DNA of 64,000 nt from Myxocyprinus asiaticus (lineage: Eukaryota; Chordata; Actinopteri; Cypriniformes; Catostomidae), in contig NC_059346.1 in NCBI RefSeq assembly GCF_019703515.2, positions 14,911,001 through 14,975,000 of the forward strand. The letters run 5' to 3'. The translations under genes and the position numbers were made by a program. Shown piece after piece: positions 1 through 11,012 of this stretch (positions are counted from its first letter, which is position 1; each line of letters starts with the position of its first letter). The notes beneath the pieces are model-generated. The model saw nothing but the letters and a program-made list of their open reading frames with translations, did no database searches and was not told the DNA's origin.

Positions 1-292
1 CCTGATAGCACAAGTACATCACCCAGAGATCTATATTTGATGTGTGCGTTTACATCTGGAAGATGTATTGTTTACATTGTTTGCTCCTTTGCAATATGTC
101 TATAAGACGCATGTCAATAAGTATGTCTCGGATGTCAATAAGACAGTCAGTAGATGTCTTTGATATTCTCTTTTAGAATGTTTGTAAATCTGATCTTTTT
201 AAGATGTCAAGCAGATGTTAATTAGATTGTGATGCTTTCCAGATGAAAAGATCTAAAACAGACATCTCAGAGACGTACGTGCTATCTGGGAT
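1..292. repeat. MITE-like element with short terminal inverted repeats
   Basis: The first bases (CC-GATAGCAC then GTAC) recur inverted at about 276-292 (GTAC-GTGCTATC-GGG), enclosing about 290 bp rich in AGATGTC/GACATCT words. No coding potential is seen. It resembles a non-autonomous DNA transposon, but the window starts right at its edge, so no target-site duplication can be checked and the superfamily is unknown. Confidence 0.4.
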
Positions 293-1724
293 ATAAACAG
301 GCTATTTATCCGTTGTTGAAAGTGTAAATTAAAATGTTCTTCACCTTCCTCTCAAAATCAGTTCTAAATATTTAGATTCATTGTTCTGAATCACCCCAAA
401 ATCAGGATTCCTTTGCATTATTCATCGACTTTCGGTTTCCGTTCTTCTTTTTCTTCCTTCTTATTCTTTTTTCCTTTTTCTTCTTCTTTTGAGTAGATGA
501 AGTCAGAAAAGATGCAAAACGGTCTACTTTTAAAGTCGATTATTTAAACCTCTTTGTTCCTCCATGACTGTTCTTATCCGTAGCTTTTGTTCACCATACT
601 CATACGTTTGATGAACTAAAGTTTAAAGGGTAGTCTGCAACCACATAGAAGCATCAATTATAGGATATTACATACTGCAATAAACATAATGTAATTGTAT
701 ACTATAATGCAATTAGGCTACATCACTTTAACGTATTCAACAACACAAATTTCAAACTTCAATATTGAGTATTGGGTAGCTGTATTATTTTCTATGAATG
801 AACAGAATACAGATTTATATTTTGCACATTTAGTCTTTGTAGCAATAATGAATCCTGGTCGCACTGACTTGAACTTAGAACTAGAACTTTTTTCTGGACT
901 AATTATCAGGATAAGTAAATGTATTTCCTAAAAACAATGTTTTGTTGACAGCTACTTACACAATAATTTTCATTTTCCATTCTGCACTTGAAGTGAGTCA
1001 TTGGGAAGAGAGGGTATTTCCCATGATCATGTGATTAGGGAAACCCAGTTTACAGTGAAGAACAACCACACCTGCTACATTCTGAATACAATCACAGACA
1101 GTTGTGAATTTATTCATCCCCTTCTTTTTCACTTGTTTATACTGTTTACTGTCCGTTTTCCTTCTGCTAATAATTGTATGCCTTTTACTGCCTCATTTGT
1201 TGCATACAATCCTTCACCTCAGTGAACTCAGTGTAGTGTTGCACAGTGACACCTTTACAATCTGTAAAGATTGTAAAGATCATTTTGTTTCCTCGCTGCT
1301 CTTTTAAAGTACAATGAAAACAAGCTATGTCAGTAAACAATAAATAGAAATGGAACTCGATTATGGGGCGAGGTTCAAAACAATGGGCTTCATTTATGAA
1401 ACACATAATCAAAAAAAAAAAAAAATCAGGCCTCATTCTTTAAACTTTTGTAAATACATGAGTAAACTGGGAGTAATTTGCACATAAAATGGACCTTCCC
1501 GAAAACTGGATGCACCCCAAATTTGTTAGTTAATGGTGTGTATGTTAGTGAATTCCAAACATTATTTATTATTGTGCTGCAAATGATTTTTAAACCAAAT
1601 TAAATATACAAAACAATACTGTCTGTACCATCAGGGTGACTCATGTATAAAAAGTATATTAGCAAGTTCAAGCTTGTAGATCTTAGAATATGTAGTTCAC
1701 AGTGTGAAAAAATAGGAGCAGGCA
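293..1724. other. Intergenic, no gene seen
   Basis: AT-rich sequence downstream of pxmp2. It holds short open frames without recognisable protein similarity, a pyrimidine-rich stretch near 440-490 and a poly-A run near 1411. I see no exon, RNA gene or clear repeat boundary. Confidence 0.5.
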
Positions 1725-1999
1725 AAAATATTTATTGGTAGAATGAATACAGTATGTCTAAATGTGTCTCTGTAATTAATGTACTTTAACTGAATAAAAC
1801 ACAAGCAAAATCCTGACATCAGTTTCAGTACCTCCATAAGCAACTGAAAAATATTTCCTGCAAGTGGTTCTGGAAGACATTTAAAACAGAAAAATATATT
1901 TGTGCATTTCTGATGCACAACAGTTCTTTAAAGGCACAAACTGGATTCATCTTACACCCATTGTAGTTGGTTTCATGCCAGTGTTGATCAGATTTGGTT
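1725..1999 (-). other. pxmp2: Probable pxmp2 3' UTR
   Basis: This follows the pxmp2 stop codon on the minus strand. A TTTATT at about 1729-1734 reads AATAAA on the minus strand and is a candidate polyadenylation signal, giving a 3' UTR of roughly 270 bases. This is inferred from the signal alone. Confidence 0.35.
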
Positions 2000-4900
2000 T
2001 CATTTCCTGATAGAGGCTAGGTAGGCATACCAGAATAAGGCAACCAGGTTGGCAAACAGCACTCGAAACTACATAATGAGTCAGAAAGAGAAAGTATTTT
2101 ACTAGATAATACTGAATCAGAGTGTGCATGTTATGTAATCTGTAGGATGGAATTAGTGTATGTGTATTATGTTTACCTGTACAGGTATGTAGTTGATGTT
2201 GATAAACTGAAACGGCGTCCAAACCTTCCAGTTCATCTTCATTGCAGGCCAGTAACTTGTTTTAAGCTTGTTTTGAAGGTCTTCCAATTTCTTGCCCTGC
2301 AAAGATCAAATTTACATGATATCAGTGCAGCCTTACTTTATATTGGCAGCATGCATCATACATTTGAAATCTTAAATACAATAAAAAGTTGTAGACATCA
2401 GTGAAAAGCAACTCACAGGAAGCAGAGTATAACCCTGTATATGTTCATTGGAATTTTTCTCCATATTAATTTTTTTAAGTTCAACTGTGTATGCTTTATA
2501 ATATATTATTATAATTTCTCTTTGTGTCCCTTCCTGTCAGCTCGAACCAGTCTGTCCATTCTCCATTGACCGCTCTCATCAACAAGGCGTTTCTGTCTGT
2601 AGAACTACCGCTCAATGGATGTTTTTTGTTTTTGGCACCATTCTGAGTAAACTCTAGAGACTGTTGTGCGTGAAAATCCCAGGAGATCAGCAGTTACAGA
2701 AATACTCAAACCAGCCCGTCTGACACCAACAATCATGCCATGGTGGAAATCACTGAGATCACATTTTCCCCCCATTCTGATGGTTGATGTGAACATTAAC
2801 TGAAGTTCCTGACCCGTATCTGCATAATTTTATGCTCTGCACTTCTGCCACACAATTAACTGATTAGATAATCGCTCAAATAAGTAGGTGTACAGGTGTC
2901 CCTAATAAAGTGGTCGGTGAATGTATTAATGACACAAAACGACAAAAAATGTACAATAAATTATCCAAAACATAACAATAATTTACCAGTAAATAACTAT
3001 AAAAGTTAAAAATAAATTACTATAAATAACAAATAAATATATACAAAAAATGTAAATACATGTTCTTTTTTTTTTTTTTTTACTGACACTGATTTGCAGG
3101 GCCCCCTGGTGGCCCGAGGCCCTAAGCAGCTGCTTATACCACATGTAGCTAGAAAAGGCTCAACTGTATTTAGCACAGATGCATCTGGGTAGTGTGACAT
3201 TAACAGTATTAACAGCCCTTTCAAAAATTAAACTACTTTAAAGCTGAAACTAATTTTTTCTTTGATACATTTATTTCTATATTAACATGAAGAAACCACT
3301 ATTAAGTAAGCCATTTATAGGTTGATTTCACCTAAAAGTGTAAAACTGTAGCACTAGTTAGGGACTGGACAATGTTTGTGTTTGTACAACCAATGTAAGA
3401 CAGGGAGTTTTCTAGAATCTGTTTAAAAACAGCGATTATTTTTGAAAAATCCATTTGGTTATGCTAGTTGCACATAAATAAAGTTTCAGCTTTTAAACTC
3501 AAATAACACAGCATGGAACAACTGATTCAAACTTTTTTTTATAGAGAAACATTTTGATTTATAGAGAAATGCAGGCCTCAGTCAACAACACATTTATCAG
3601 AATCACCACATGAGCTGGGACACTGACAGCTGTAGATAAACAGGTGCAAACAGGAGAAGTTCATTGACCAGAAGGATTCTGGTCAAAGTTGAGCATCATC
3701 ACAACTCACTTCCAGTCTTTCACGAACTCTCTCTATGTAATAGCATACTAACATACTACTCTTACCATGTCTGCAATATCTTTATACTGTAGAAATATAA
3801 AGAGTACTATGCTTTTTCAAACATAACTTCTGTTTCACAGCAAAAGATTACTTCCTGCATTAGAGAGTGACCCGATGTATACAATTTCAGACTGTATGAT
3901 AACAAGTCCAGTCACTGCCAAGGAAATAAATGTAATGTCAACATAAGAGATTTAGCATTTTATGTAAAGTGTATACCCTCAGAGGTATGCTCAAAAACAG
4001 AGTCAACAAATGCAGGAATAATGTAATTCAAAAACTCTGTTGCATTGTTTAAACCTAGTGTTAAGCTTTCACCACAAATTATTGATGTTAAACAAATTAA
4101 ACAGTTCTCTGATAATTAGTGCCCCAAACAAGCCCAGTTGTGGAACATTACCTCCAAAGCATTCATAACCCCATAAAACAGCAAGAGGAAAGCAGGGGCG
4201 AATATCAGACGTTCTAAGAGAAGGCGCTTGATCAGGGAGTATGGGACAGTGGTCGGCATCAGAACCTCCAGGAGCTGGTAAAAGTAATGACTAACTGGAC
4301 CAGTTATAACAAGTCTGAAACAAACAAAGAGACATTTGAAAACAGTAGAGAGAGAAGCAAAAAATACATTATTTTATTTGAATACAAAATGTCTAAGTAA
4401 TCAAAATGCATTGACTGAACTGATCACTCTACCCATAAATTGCAAAGTGTACAGGTCCCAGAACATTGACTTTCTTTCTTGGGCTATTCTCTTTGTTGTT
4501 TTTACTGGACTCCAAAGCTTGAGACAGAAGATTTCCCGAAGCAGAGAGAATACCACTGAAGCGAGAGAGAGAGAAAAAGAACAAAACTGTCTTTGTATTA
4601 TTGTACCCACATGGCCTTGGATATAATGTATCTGAAGAAGTGAACACTTGTCTTTTGTGTTTGGTGCAAGAATGAATGTTAGCTAATCTTGACAGGGCTT
4701 GATCGCCCCCTGCTTCCTCTAAAAACAACCGACCGAAAAATTAAGTGACTTTGCAATGTCCCCCTTTTATGACAAGTTTACAAAAACAGTTATGGATAAA
4801 GAATTAATTTCTATACGGTCACAATCACTGTAAGCAGGATTCGGGAATGTATTATCGAGTATTGTTATGTTACATATAATTGTGCAATGTTGGATTGTTT

Positions 4901-5076
4901 TCGTCATTACTTAGTTAGTAGTTTAACTAATCAAACGTTAAGGTGTAAACAAAGATGTAAACTGACCTCGTAACCGATTTGGTGATGATTGGATATTTCT
5001 TTAACAAAATCAAATATTGCTGCAATGCCCTCGCCAGAAAACCGGAATCTCGGATAATTACACTTTGCGTTGGCAT
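2000..5076 (-). CDS. pxmp2: Peroxisomal membrane protein 2 (PXMP2/Mpv17 family), complete, 5 exons
   Basis: Exons on the minus strand: 4967-5076, 4433-4555, 4152-4314, 2177-2296 and 2000-2068. All borders are GT-AG, phases match, and the product is 194 aa (human PXMP2 is 195). The protein starts MPTQSVIIRD, and exon 2 begins GILSASGNLLSQ. Exon 3 contains TGPVSHYFYQLLEV and LIFAPAFLLLFYGVMNALE, and exon 4 has the family signature NWKVWTPFQFININY. The protein ends LFWYAYLASIRK. Family members have four membrane spans and form a channel for small solutes in the peroxisomal membrane; the spans are visible as hydrophobic stretches. Intron 3 carries a mariner fragment. The next gene, usp30, lies upstream on the same strand. 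No damage is seen, and identity is firm. Confidence 0.95.
2520..2925 (-). mobile_element. Tc1/mariner fragment with transposase HTH, in pxmp2 intron 3
   Basis: A minus-strand open frame at 2605-2796 encodes a paired-type helix-turn-helix ([18 protein letters not shown]). The plus-strand end near 2896-2925 (CCTAATAAAGTGGTCGGTGA) looks like the terminal inverted repeat of the same family. Only the 5' part of the transposon remains and the DDE region is absent. The same HTH region appears in the palindromic element at 12314-13062. Confidence 0.7.
2926..4151. other. pxmp2 intron 3, no further gene
   Basis: AT-rich intron between pxmp2 exons 4 and 3. A poly-T tract near 3065-3082 is followed by a short GC-rich stretch (about 3098-3130) that looks like a repeat fragment. 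Nothing else is recognisable. Confidence 0.5.
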
Positions 5077-5238
5077 TGTCAGTTTAGGTTACTATGCACT
5101 TTTAATATATGAGAGCAGTACAGAGTTTTAACAGAGTACACAACCTGAAATGGGGAGGGTCGACCTGACGCAGTGTGTGCGTGGTCTGAATGCTTATAAA
5201 CAGAACCCTGCTTCTGCCTAGGGGAGCATACAAGCTTA

Positions 5239-5575
5239 GCATAAAATAGCATAACGCGGCGAACATTCTATGGCGGTAGTACCCTGGCGAGAAGACGAAA
5301 TGGCGTTTTTATTTAATGGATGCTTTTGTGAGGAAGCAGCTCATCACTTAATGAATTGACCGCCTGTCCGCTAATCTCCAACATGTTTAACACTAAACAA
5401 TCCTTTTGGAATAAACTATGTGTGGAGTTTACTACCATAAAATGTCTCTTTTATAATAGATCTCATGGACGATTTTGCGACAGGTGGGTGTCTGTTTACG
5501 GCTCTCCCCATTCGTTTGCATGGTATCCGCAAACGGTGTCTTACTGTCGTAACACGCTAGTTGACCGTTTCGCCC
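5239..5575. repeat. Promoter-proximal repeat, copy 1 (upstream of pxmp2)
   Basis: This is about 337 bp beginning GCATAAAATAGCATAACGCG and ending near GTTGACCGTTT. It is clearly homologous, by eye along its whole length, to 20699-21066. It starts about 160 bp upstream of the pxmp2 start codon, just as the other copy sits upstream of usp30, and both copies have the same orientation. It contains CpG-bearing motifs and a conserved GCGACAG followed by GT(G/A)GGT, which resembles a plus-strand splice donor. No open frame is shared. It could be a mobile element or an old promoter/first-exon duplication. Confidence 0.7.
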
Positions 5576-6286
5576 TCTATGTGGTAAAAGCGCGGAGGTT
5601 GTTATCTCAGTAAATAATAGAATATCTGGCTTAGATCATAGAACGGTGTTCTGAAATTTTCGGTTTCTGAGATTTTCGGTTGCACTGGGCGGAACATATA
5701 TGAATATTCATGAGTTTCCTGTTTCGTGTTAAAGCGAGACTGAAAATATAACTGCCTGCTTGGATTACAATTAATCTAAACCAGTGGTTTTCAACCTTTT
5801 TTTTTTTTTTGATGAACGCCCCTCTACATTTCCTCACTCCCCTAATGAAGCCTATGACAAATTTAATAGAGCTGAAGTAGTGATATAATAATATTTATTA
5901 TCAGTCTATTTCTGCCTAAAGTACAGTTAGTGTTACTATAGTAAATTCCAGGGACGTCACTAGAGATTCATGGATAGGGGGGCTAAGCCTCTTTTAGGGG
6001 GTCTGGGCATACTCCCCCAGGATGTTTTTTAAAGCCCCCAAAATGTCTTTTCATCATGTATTTTTAGTGTAACAATGAGTGTAAAATCAATCGAAATAAG
6101 GTTATTTTTGGTCAAGGTTGGCTAAAAGTATACCTGTCTCATAGTTTGTGTTAGACACTGATCTAATATGACTTACTTAAATTCTAACCAAATAAAGAAA
6201 TTAAAGTCCACTCTGTCCCTATCCATCCAACACCAACAAAAGGCACACAAATGGCTGTACTATGTAGCCAAAATACTTTTTGGATT

Positions 6287-6290
<4 letters not shown>

Positions 6291-6324
<34 letters not shown>
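6291..6324. repeat. (GA)n microsatellite
   Basis: An uninterrupted GA dinucleotide tract of about 17 units inside the hAT-type element. Confidence 0.95.
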
Positions 6325-6327
<3 letters not shown>

Positions 6328-6420
6328 GATGAGAAGGCAGAAGCAGGTAACATTATACCATTAGAAAAAAAATCTTTATTTAAGTTTCACCCTTTTGTTA
6401 ATTGTTGCTCAGAATTAACC

Positions 6421-6425
<5 letters not shown>

Positions 6426-6486
<61 letters not shown>
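6426..6486. repeat. (TA)n microsatellite
   Basis: An uninterrupted TA tract of about 30 units inside the hAT-type element. It creates an artefactual Tyr-Ile open frame on the minus strand. Confidence 0.95.
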
Positions 6487-6490
<4 letters not shown>

Positions 6491-8084
6491 TGATATAAAA
6501 AAAGGAAGATCCCAAACAAATATTACAACCTCTCTTTCTGCATGACCCAAAGTAAATTTGGTGTGTATTCTTCTGCGCTTACACTTTTGACACTGTTTTT
6601 TGTGCATAAACATGGCCAAAAACATTGCAAACCTGCAATCAGTGATATGCAAGCAAAGAAAGGGTGTCATGAACAGCCAAACGGATTGACTGCGTAGAAT
6701 CAGTCTGTATGTGTAAATAAACTACTGCAAACGTGTAAATGACTTGTGTTTGTGACATAAATATTTTCCAGAAATAATCCGATATAGGCTACACTGTTAC
6801 ATCTTCCCTTTGTTACGCTCACACTTTTGGCACGAATTTCTCACTGAAAAGAGTTTTGCAAGCGTGAGGGGAAAGGCGGGTCTACCTGCTTATAGTAACC
6901 AATCAATTTAGGCTAAAGCCCGCCTAAAATAGGCCTAGTGTAGATGTAGAATTCTGTGCCGAATTCAAATGGTTTCTGCTGCTTGCGCCTTGCTTCGCAC
7001 TGATTCTTGCAAAGCTGCGAGTTTAAGAGCTCGAGCTTTAAGAGCTTTGCGCTCATGCTGCTCTGTCCATTGAGCCATATCCATCTACAGAGCCATACAG
7101 GTGCATTAGCCGAGGTTGTGCCTCCGCCTGTGTATTTGACGCTGCTAAACCAGATACTTCAGATGCGTCTCTAGACTTCAAAATCAGATGAACCGCGGTA
7201 CAAATGCGTACCAACCCGTATAATTGAGAACCAACTGATATACTCAGTAGCGGTTCTAGCTTGTATGCTGCCCTGGGTGAAACTTGCTTCAGCACGCCCC
7301 CAAAGTTGTTGACCGGGGGGGGGGGGGTTGGGTGTGGTCTGTGCGGGTGCCTCGTGCCGCCCCCCGCAAGATGCTGCCCTGGGCAACTGCCCATGCCTAA
7401 ATCCGCCACTGGATATACTCCAAGTCTAGATAAACATTTTAATGCAAAGAGGAACTTGAGGATAGATTTGAATATTATGACTGATAAATGCCACCCTCTC
7501 TACTAATTTGCTCTCAGTGCCCCCGGCATCCTTTGAATGCTCCCATTGTGAACCCCTGATCTAAACTATATTATGCCACCTCAAATACATTTGTGACAAA
7601 TTATCCAACGATAATCCAACAACACAGTTTTAAAGCTTCACAATGGAAAACAGAAGAATATAACAAAAATAATTTGGCTGTTGGTCCATTTATTTACTTA
7701 GAACGGTATCCTTTCGATACCAGAAGCAAATCAATGGCTGTAATCATTCTGAACAAAAAACACAACACAATCTATAAATTGTTGTGAAAAGATGAACCGT
7801 TATAGTATAAGCCTAACTTAGTTTAATGCAATTATCTTTCCTAAAACCTAGTTTAGTTGAATTGTTATCCGGGGAGCAGGCAATAATATTTTCAGTGTCG
7901 CTTTAACACGAAACAGGAAACTCATGAATATTCATGTATGCTCCGCCCAGTGCAACCAAATCTCAGAAACCAAACATTTCAGAACAATGGTACTGGTCTA
8001 CTTCTATATGACCACGCCCTCAACTTCAACTGTTGTCTCTTAAAGAGACAGGCCAAATAACCTCTTAAAGAAAAAGACCTTAGC

Positions 8085-8735
8085 TGTGTCCCAAATGACA
8101 CTATATACTATGCACTCGGCTGTGTAGTCTATGAATTTTCAAAATAGTATCGTCCCAAATGGAACACATTTTACTTTTTTTTTTTACTACACAGAAGCAT
8201 TCACCGTTTAATGTTAACGTACTATTATACTGGCCGAGAAGTGCTTGGCATACTCTGTATAAGGTTCTAGATCACACCTAATTTTTTACAACTCGTGTTT
8301 TGTGGAGTTATTTGTGTTCTGAAAAACTCAAGTCCTTCCAAATCCATATGACTTTTTTTTTCAAAAGGCAATATTTTGCTAAATGTTCTGGTTGGTCTTT
8401 TCCATACAATGAAAGTGAATGAGGACAGGCCAACCGAGGCTGTCAAGTTCCAAAAAGACAAAAAAGCATCATAAAAGTAGTCCATACAATTTGTATGCTA
8501 TCTTCCAAGTTTTCTGAAGCTTATATGATAGCTTTGTGTGTGGAACAGGCAAATATTTTAACTAGTATTTGCTGAAACACTTCTCCTCCGCCATAGCTCT
8601 CAAATCTCATAGGCTTAAGTTAAAAAATTGCATGTCAATACGAATAGACGCAAAAAACAGCAAAAGGTTGTAGCCTGTGATTTGGAAAACCATGCAAGAT
8701 GGTGGAATGCAGAGAAAGGAAATATTACAGTTGCA
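8085..8735. repeat. Interspersed DNA-element fragments
   Basis: Two stretches resemble common fish repeats: CCCAAATGACACTATATACT near 8090-8160, and a segment at about 8270-8560 containing AGTAGTCCATAC and TATGATAGCTTTGTGTG. The second resembles the inner part of the family whose ends read AGTTCACCCAAAAAT (compare 40114 onward). No gene is seen. Confidence 0.4.
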
Positions 8736-8738
8736 GAT

Positions 8739-9777
8739 TTTATTTATTTAATTTACACATGAAAAACATTCATCCATACACACCAATATCATAAAAATAT
8801 ACTGTAGTGCAAATAGCATCATGTACAATTAACTTGTAACAATACATTTACAGAATAACACTTGAAATGACATACAAGAAAATGTTTTGTCTGCACAAAA
8901 TCTAATTGGTAAATCCTCCAGATTTTTAGATTAATGCAAGCTGGCAACATCTGGACAAAAGGGTTGAAGAGTTGAATTCCCATATTCCTGCAAGGTTTGC
9001 ATTAAGTTAAAATGACATGGGGTATGTCAAACATACAAAAAACTGCAAAAATGTTCATAAGGACAAAGGACTTACACATTATAGATACATCTTGTGATTT
9101 TAAGTTTTCTCTTGATTAATTTACAAATGTGTCACAAAAACATCTTAGTGGATTTGAAATTATACAAAGGACTGTTACATGTGCTAACTATTGAAGGACA
9201 TATGTAAACTAATTAATTATGTTGGGTAATACATAATCAAGGACTGATAATTATATATTAAGTTTTGTAAACTGCATGAGAATCAAAGTCTTTCTTCCCA
9301 GCAAATTATGACACCATGCTCAAGGCAACAAACCAGGGCCAATTTGCCTCTAAATAACATTATACAATATAGAGTTTTTGCTGGCTAAATACCAGGATTA
9401 TACATCTGTGCTAACACCACATCATTGTTAGAGAGAAATTCTGACTGGCATCATTCCTATGCACCTGGCTGCTACAAATAGCAAGAGAAGTTTAAAAGAA
9501 CAAAAAACAAATGCCATAGTCATAGATGTTAATCAAGATTAAGGAGGAAACTAGGATGAGCAGCACCCTCCGCTTTCCGCTCTCATTCTCACAGAGAGAG
9601 ATCAGTAACAACATGCAAAGAAACACATGCCAAACTGAATGCACAGGGATGCCTGATTGCACTTGGCCATAGCAGTTTGGCCTGGCACGGAGAGGAGCGA
9701 GGATTAACGCTCTAGCTTAGAATGACACATGAGGCTATTACAGAACGTAAAGGAAGAATAACTAACCCGTCCTGACC
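8739..9777 (-). other. usp30: Probable usp30 3' UTR
   Basis: About 1 kb following the usp30 stop codon. TTTATT at 8739-8744, repeated at 8743-8748, reads AATAAA on the minus strand and is a good polyadenylation candidate. The sequence is AT-rich and free of obvious repeats, as expected for a 3' UTR. Confidence 0.5.
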
Positions 9778-10946
9778 CTACTCTTCTACCTTCAGACCAG
9801 GCCTTTGCACTCGCTCGTAAAAGAGCAAATATGCGCTGGAGGAGAGCGCCTCCTGCAGGCTTGCTTTCCTCACAGAATCATCCGATACCCAGAGCCACTG
9901 GGAGCTGAACGGAGAGGTTCCACGGGGCGCGGCAGGGCAGCGGCGGTAAGTGATAAAATGTCCCGAGTGCATATCACCGTGGTGAACCAGCACAGCCATT
10001 AACCGGAAAAGATACTCTGAAGGGCTGGAGTCAGGAGAGAAAGTTATTATGTTAATATAGAAACAAATTTCAAATAGGTCACATTTCCCTTACATCCTTC
10101 AGGATAGAACTTTTCCTTGAGGCATAAAAATCCTTAAAGGAATATTCTGGGTTCAATACAAGTTCATCACAATCGACAGTATTTGTGGCATAATGCTGAT
10201 AACCACAAACATTTATTTCGACTTGATTCTCATTTTCTTTATAAAAAAAAAAAAAAAAAATAACAGTGAGGCGCTTACAATGGAAGTGAATGAGGCCAAT
10301 GTTTGGAGAGTTTAAACAGAAATGTGAAGCTTATAATTTTATAAAAGCACTTACATTCATTTTCTGTTAAAACTTGTGTATTATTTAAGCTGTAAAGTTG
10401 TTTAATTCGTTGTTTTTATGGTCATTTATGGGTTTTAGTGTTTATGGCGTTATATTGTCATGGCAACGTAAACTGGATATAACTTTACACAGAAAAGACA
10501 AGCAAGCGATAAAACATATATTGCTTATATTTTATGGCAATACTTTTGAAACAGTAATTATTTTACTGTTTATGGATTGGCCCCATTCACTTCCATTGTA
10601 AGTGCCTCACTGTAACCCAGATTTTTTCTTTTTTTCTTTAAAAAAAATGAGGGTCAATTCGAAATTCATTTTTGTGGTAATCAACATTGTGCCACAAATG
10701 CTTTCGATTGAATTTGTATTGAACCCGGAATATTCCTTTAAAGGCACACTCTAAAGGCAAGGTAATTTTTCCCATTCAACACATTTTACATCATGACAAC
10801 GAAATCCTGTAATTCCAGTATGGGATATAACTTTACACAGATAAGATCAGTAAGCAATTTTAACACTTAAATCATGTCTTGTGTAAAAATTTTGCATTTA
10901 TGGACTGGCCCCATTCACTTCCATTGTAAGTACCTTCCTGTAACTG

Positions 10947-11012
<66 letters not shown>

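Larger units (their letters stand above)
5782..7558. mobile_element. hAT-type element, non-autonomous, 8-bp target duplication
   Basis: The left end is CAGTGGTTTTCAACC and the right end read inverted is CAGGGGTTCACAATGG, a typical hAT terminal pair. It is flanked on both sides by the identical 8 bp ATCTAAAC (5774-5781 and 7559-7566), the hAT duplication length. The interior has no hAT transposase. It holds a GA repeat (about 6291-6324), a long TA repeat (6426-6486), a GC-rich stretch with a poly-G run (about 7230-7410), and other repeat fragments, so it is probably a deletion derivative loaded with secondary insertions. Confidence 0.75.
5640..8000. mobile_element. Older inverted-repeat DNA element hosting the hAT insertion
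   Basis: About 130 bp at 5640-5770 reappears inverted at about 7870-8000. Shared words include TGCACTGGGCGGA, ATGAATATTCATGAGTTTCC and GTTTCGTGTTAAAGCGA. The outer ends are blurred. The interior is AT-rich with no recognisable transposase and is interrupted by the element at 5782-7558, so this element was there first. Confidence 0.6.

Noticed and set aside
6398..6670. Open frame with a long Tyr-Ile alternation
   Set aside because: It is produced by the TA microsatellite at 6426-6486 and has no other protein-like feature.
9805..10002. 65-codon plus-strand open frame
   Set aside because: It is the antisense shadow of the last usp30 exon.
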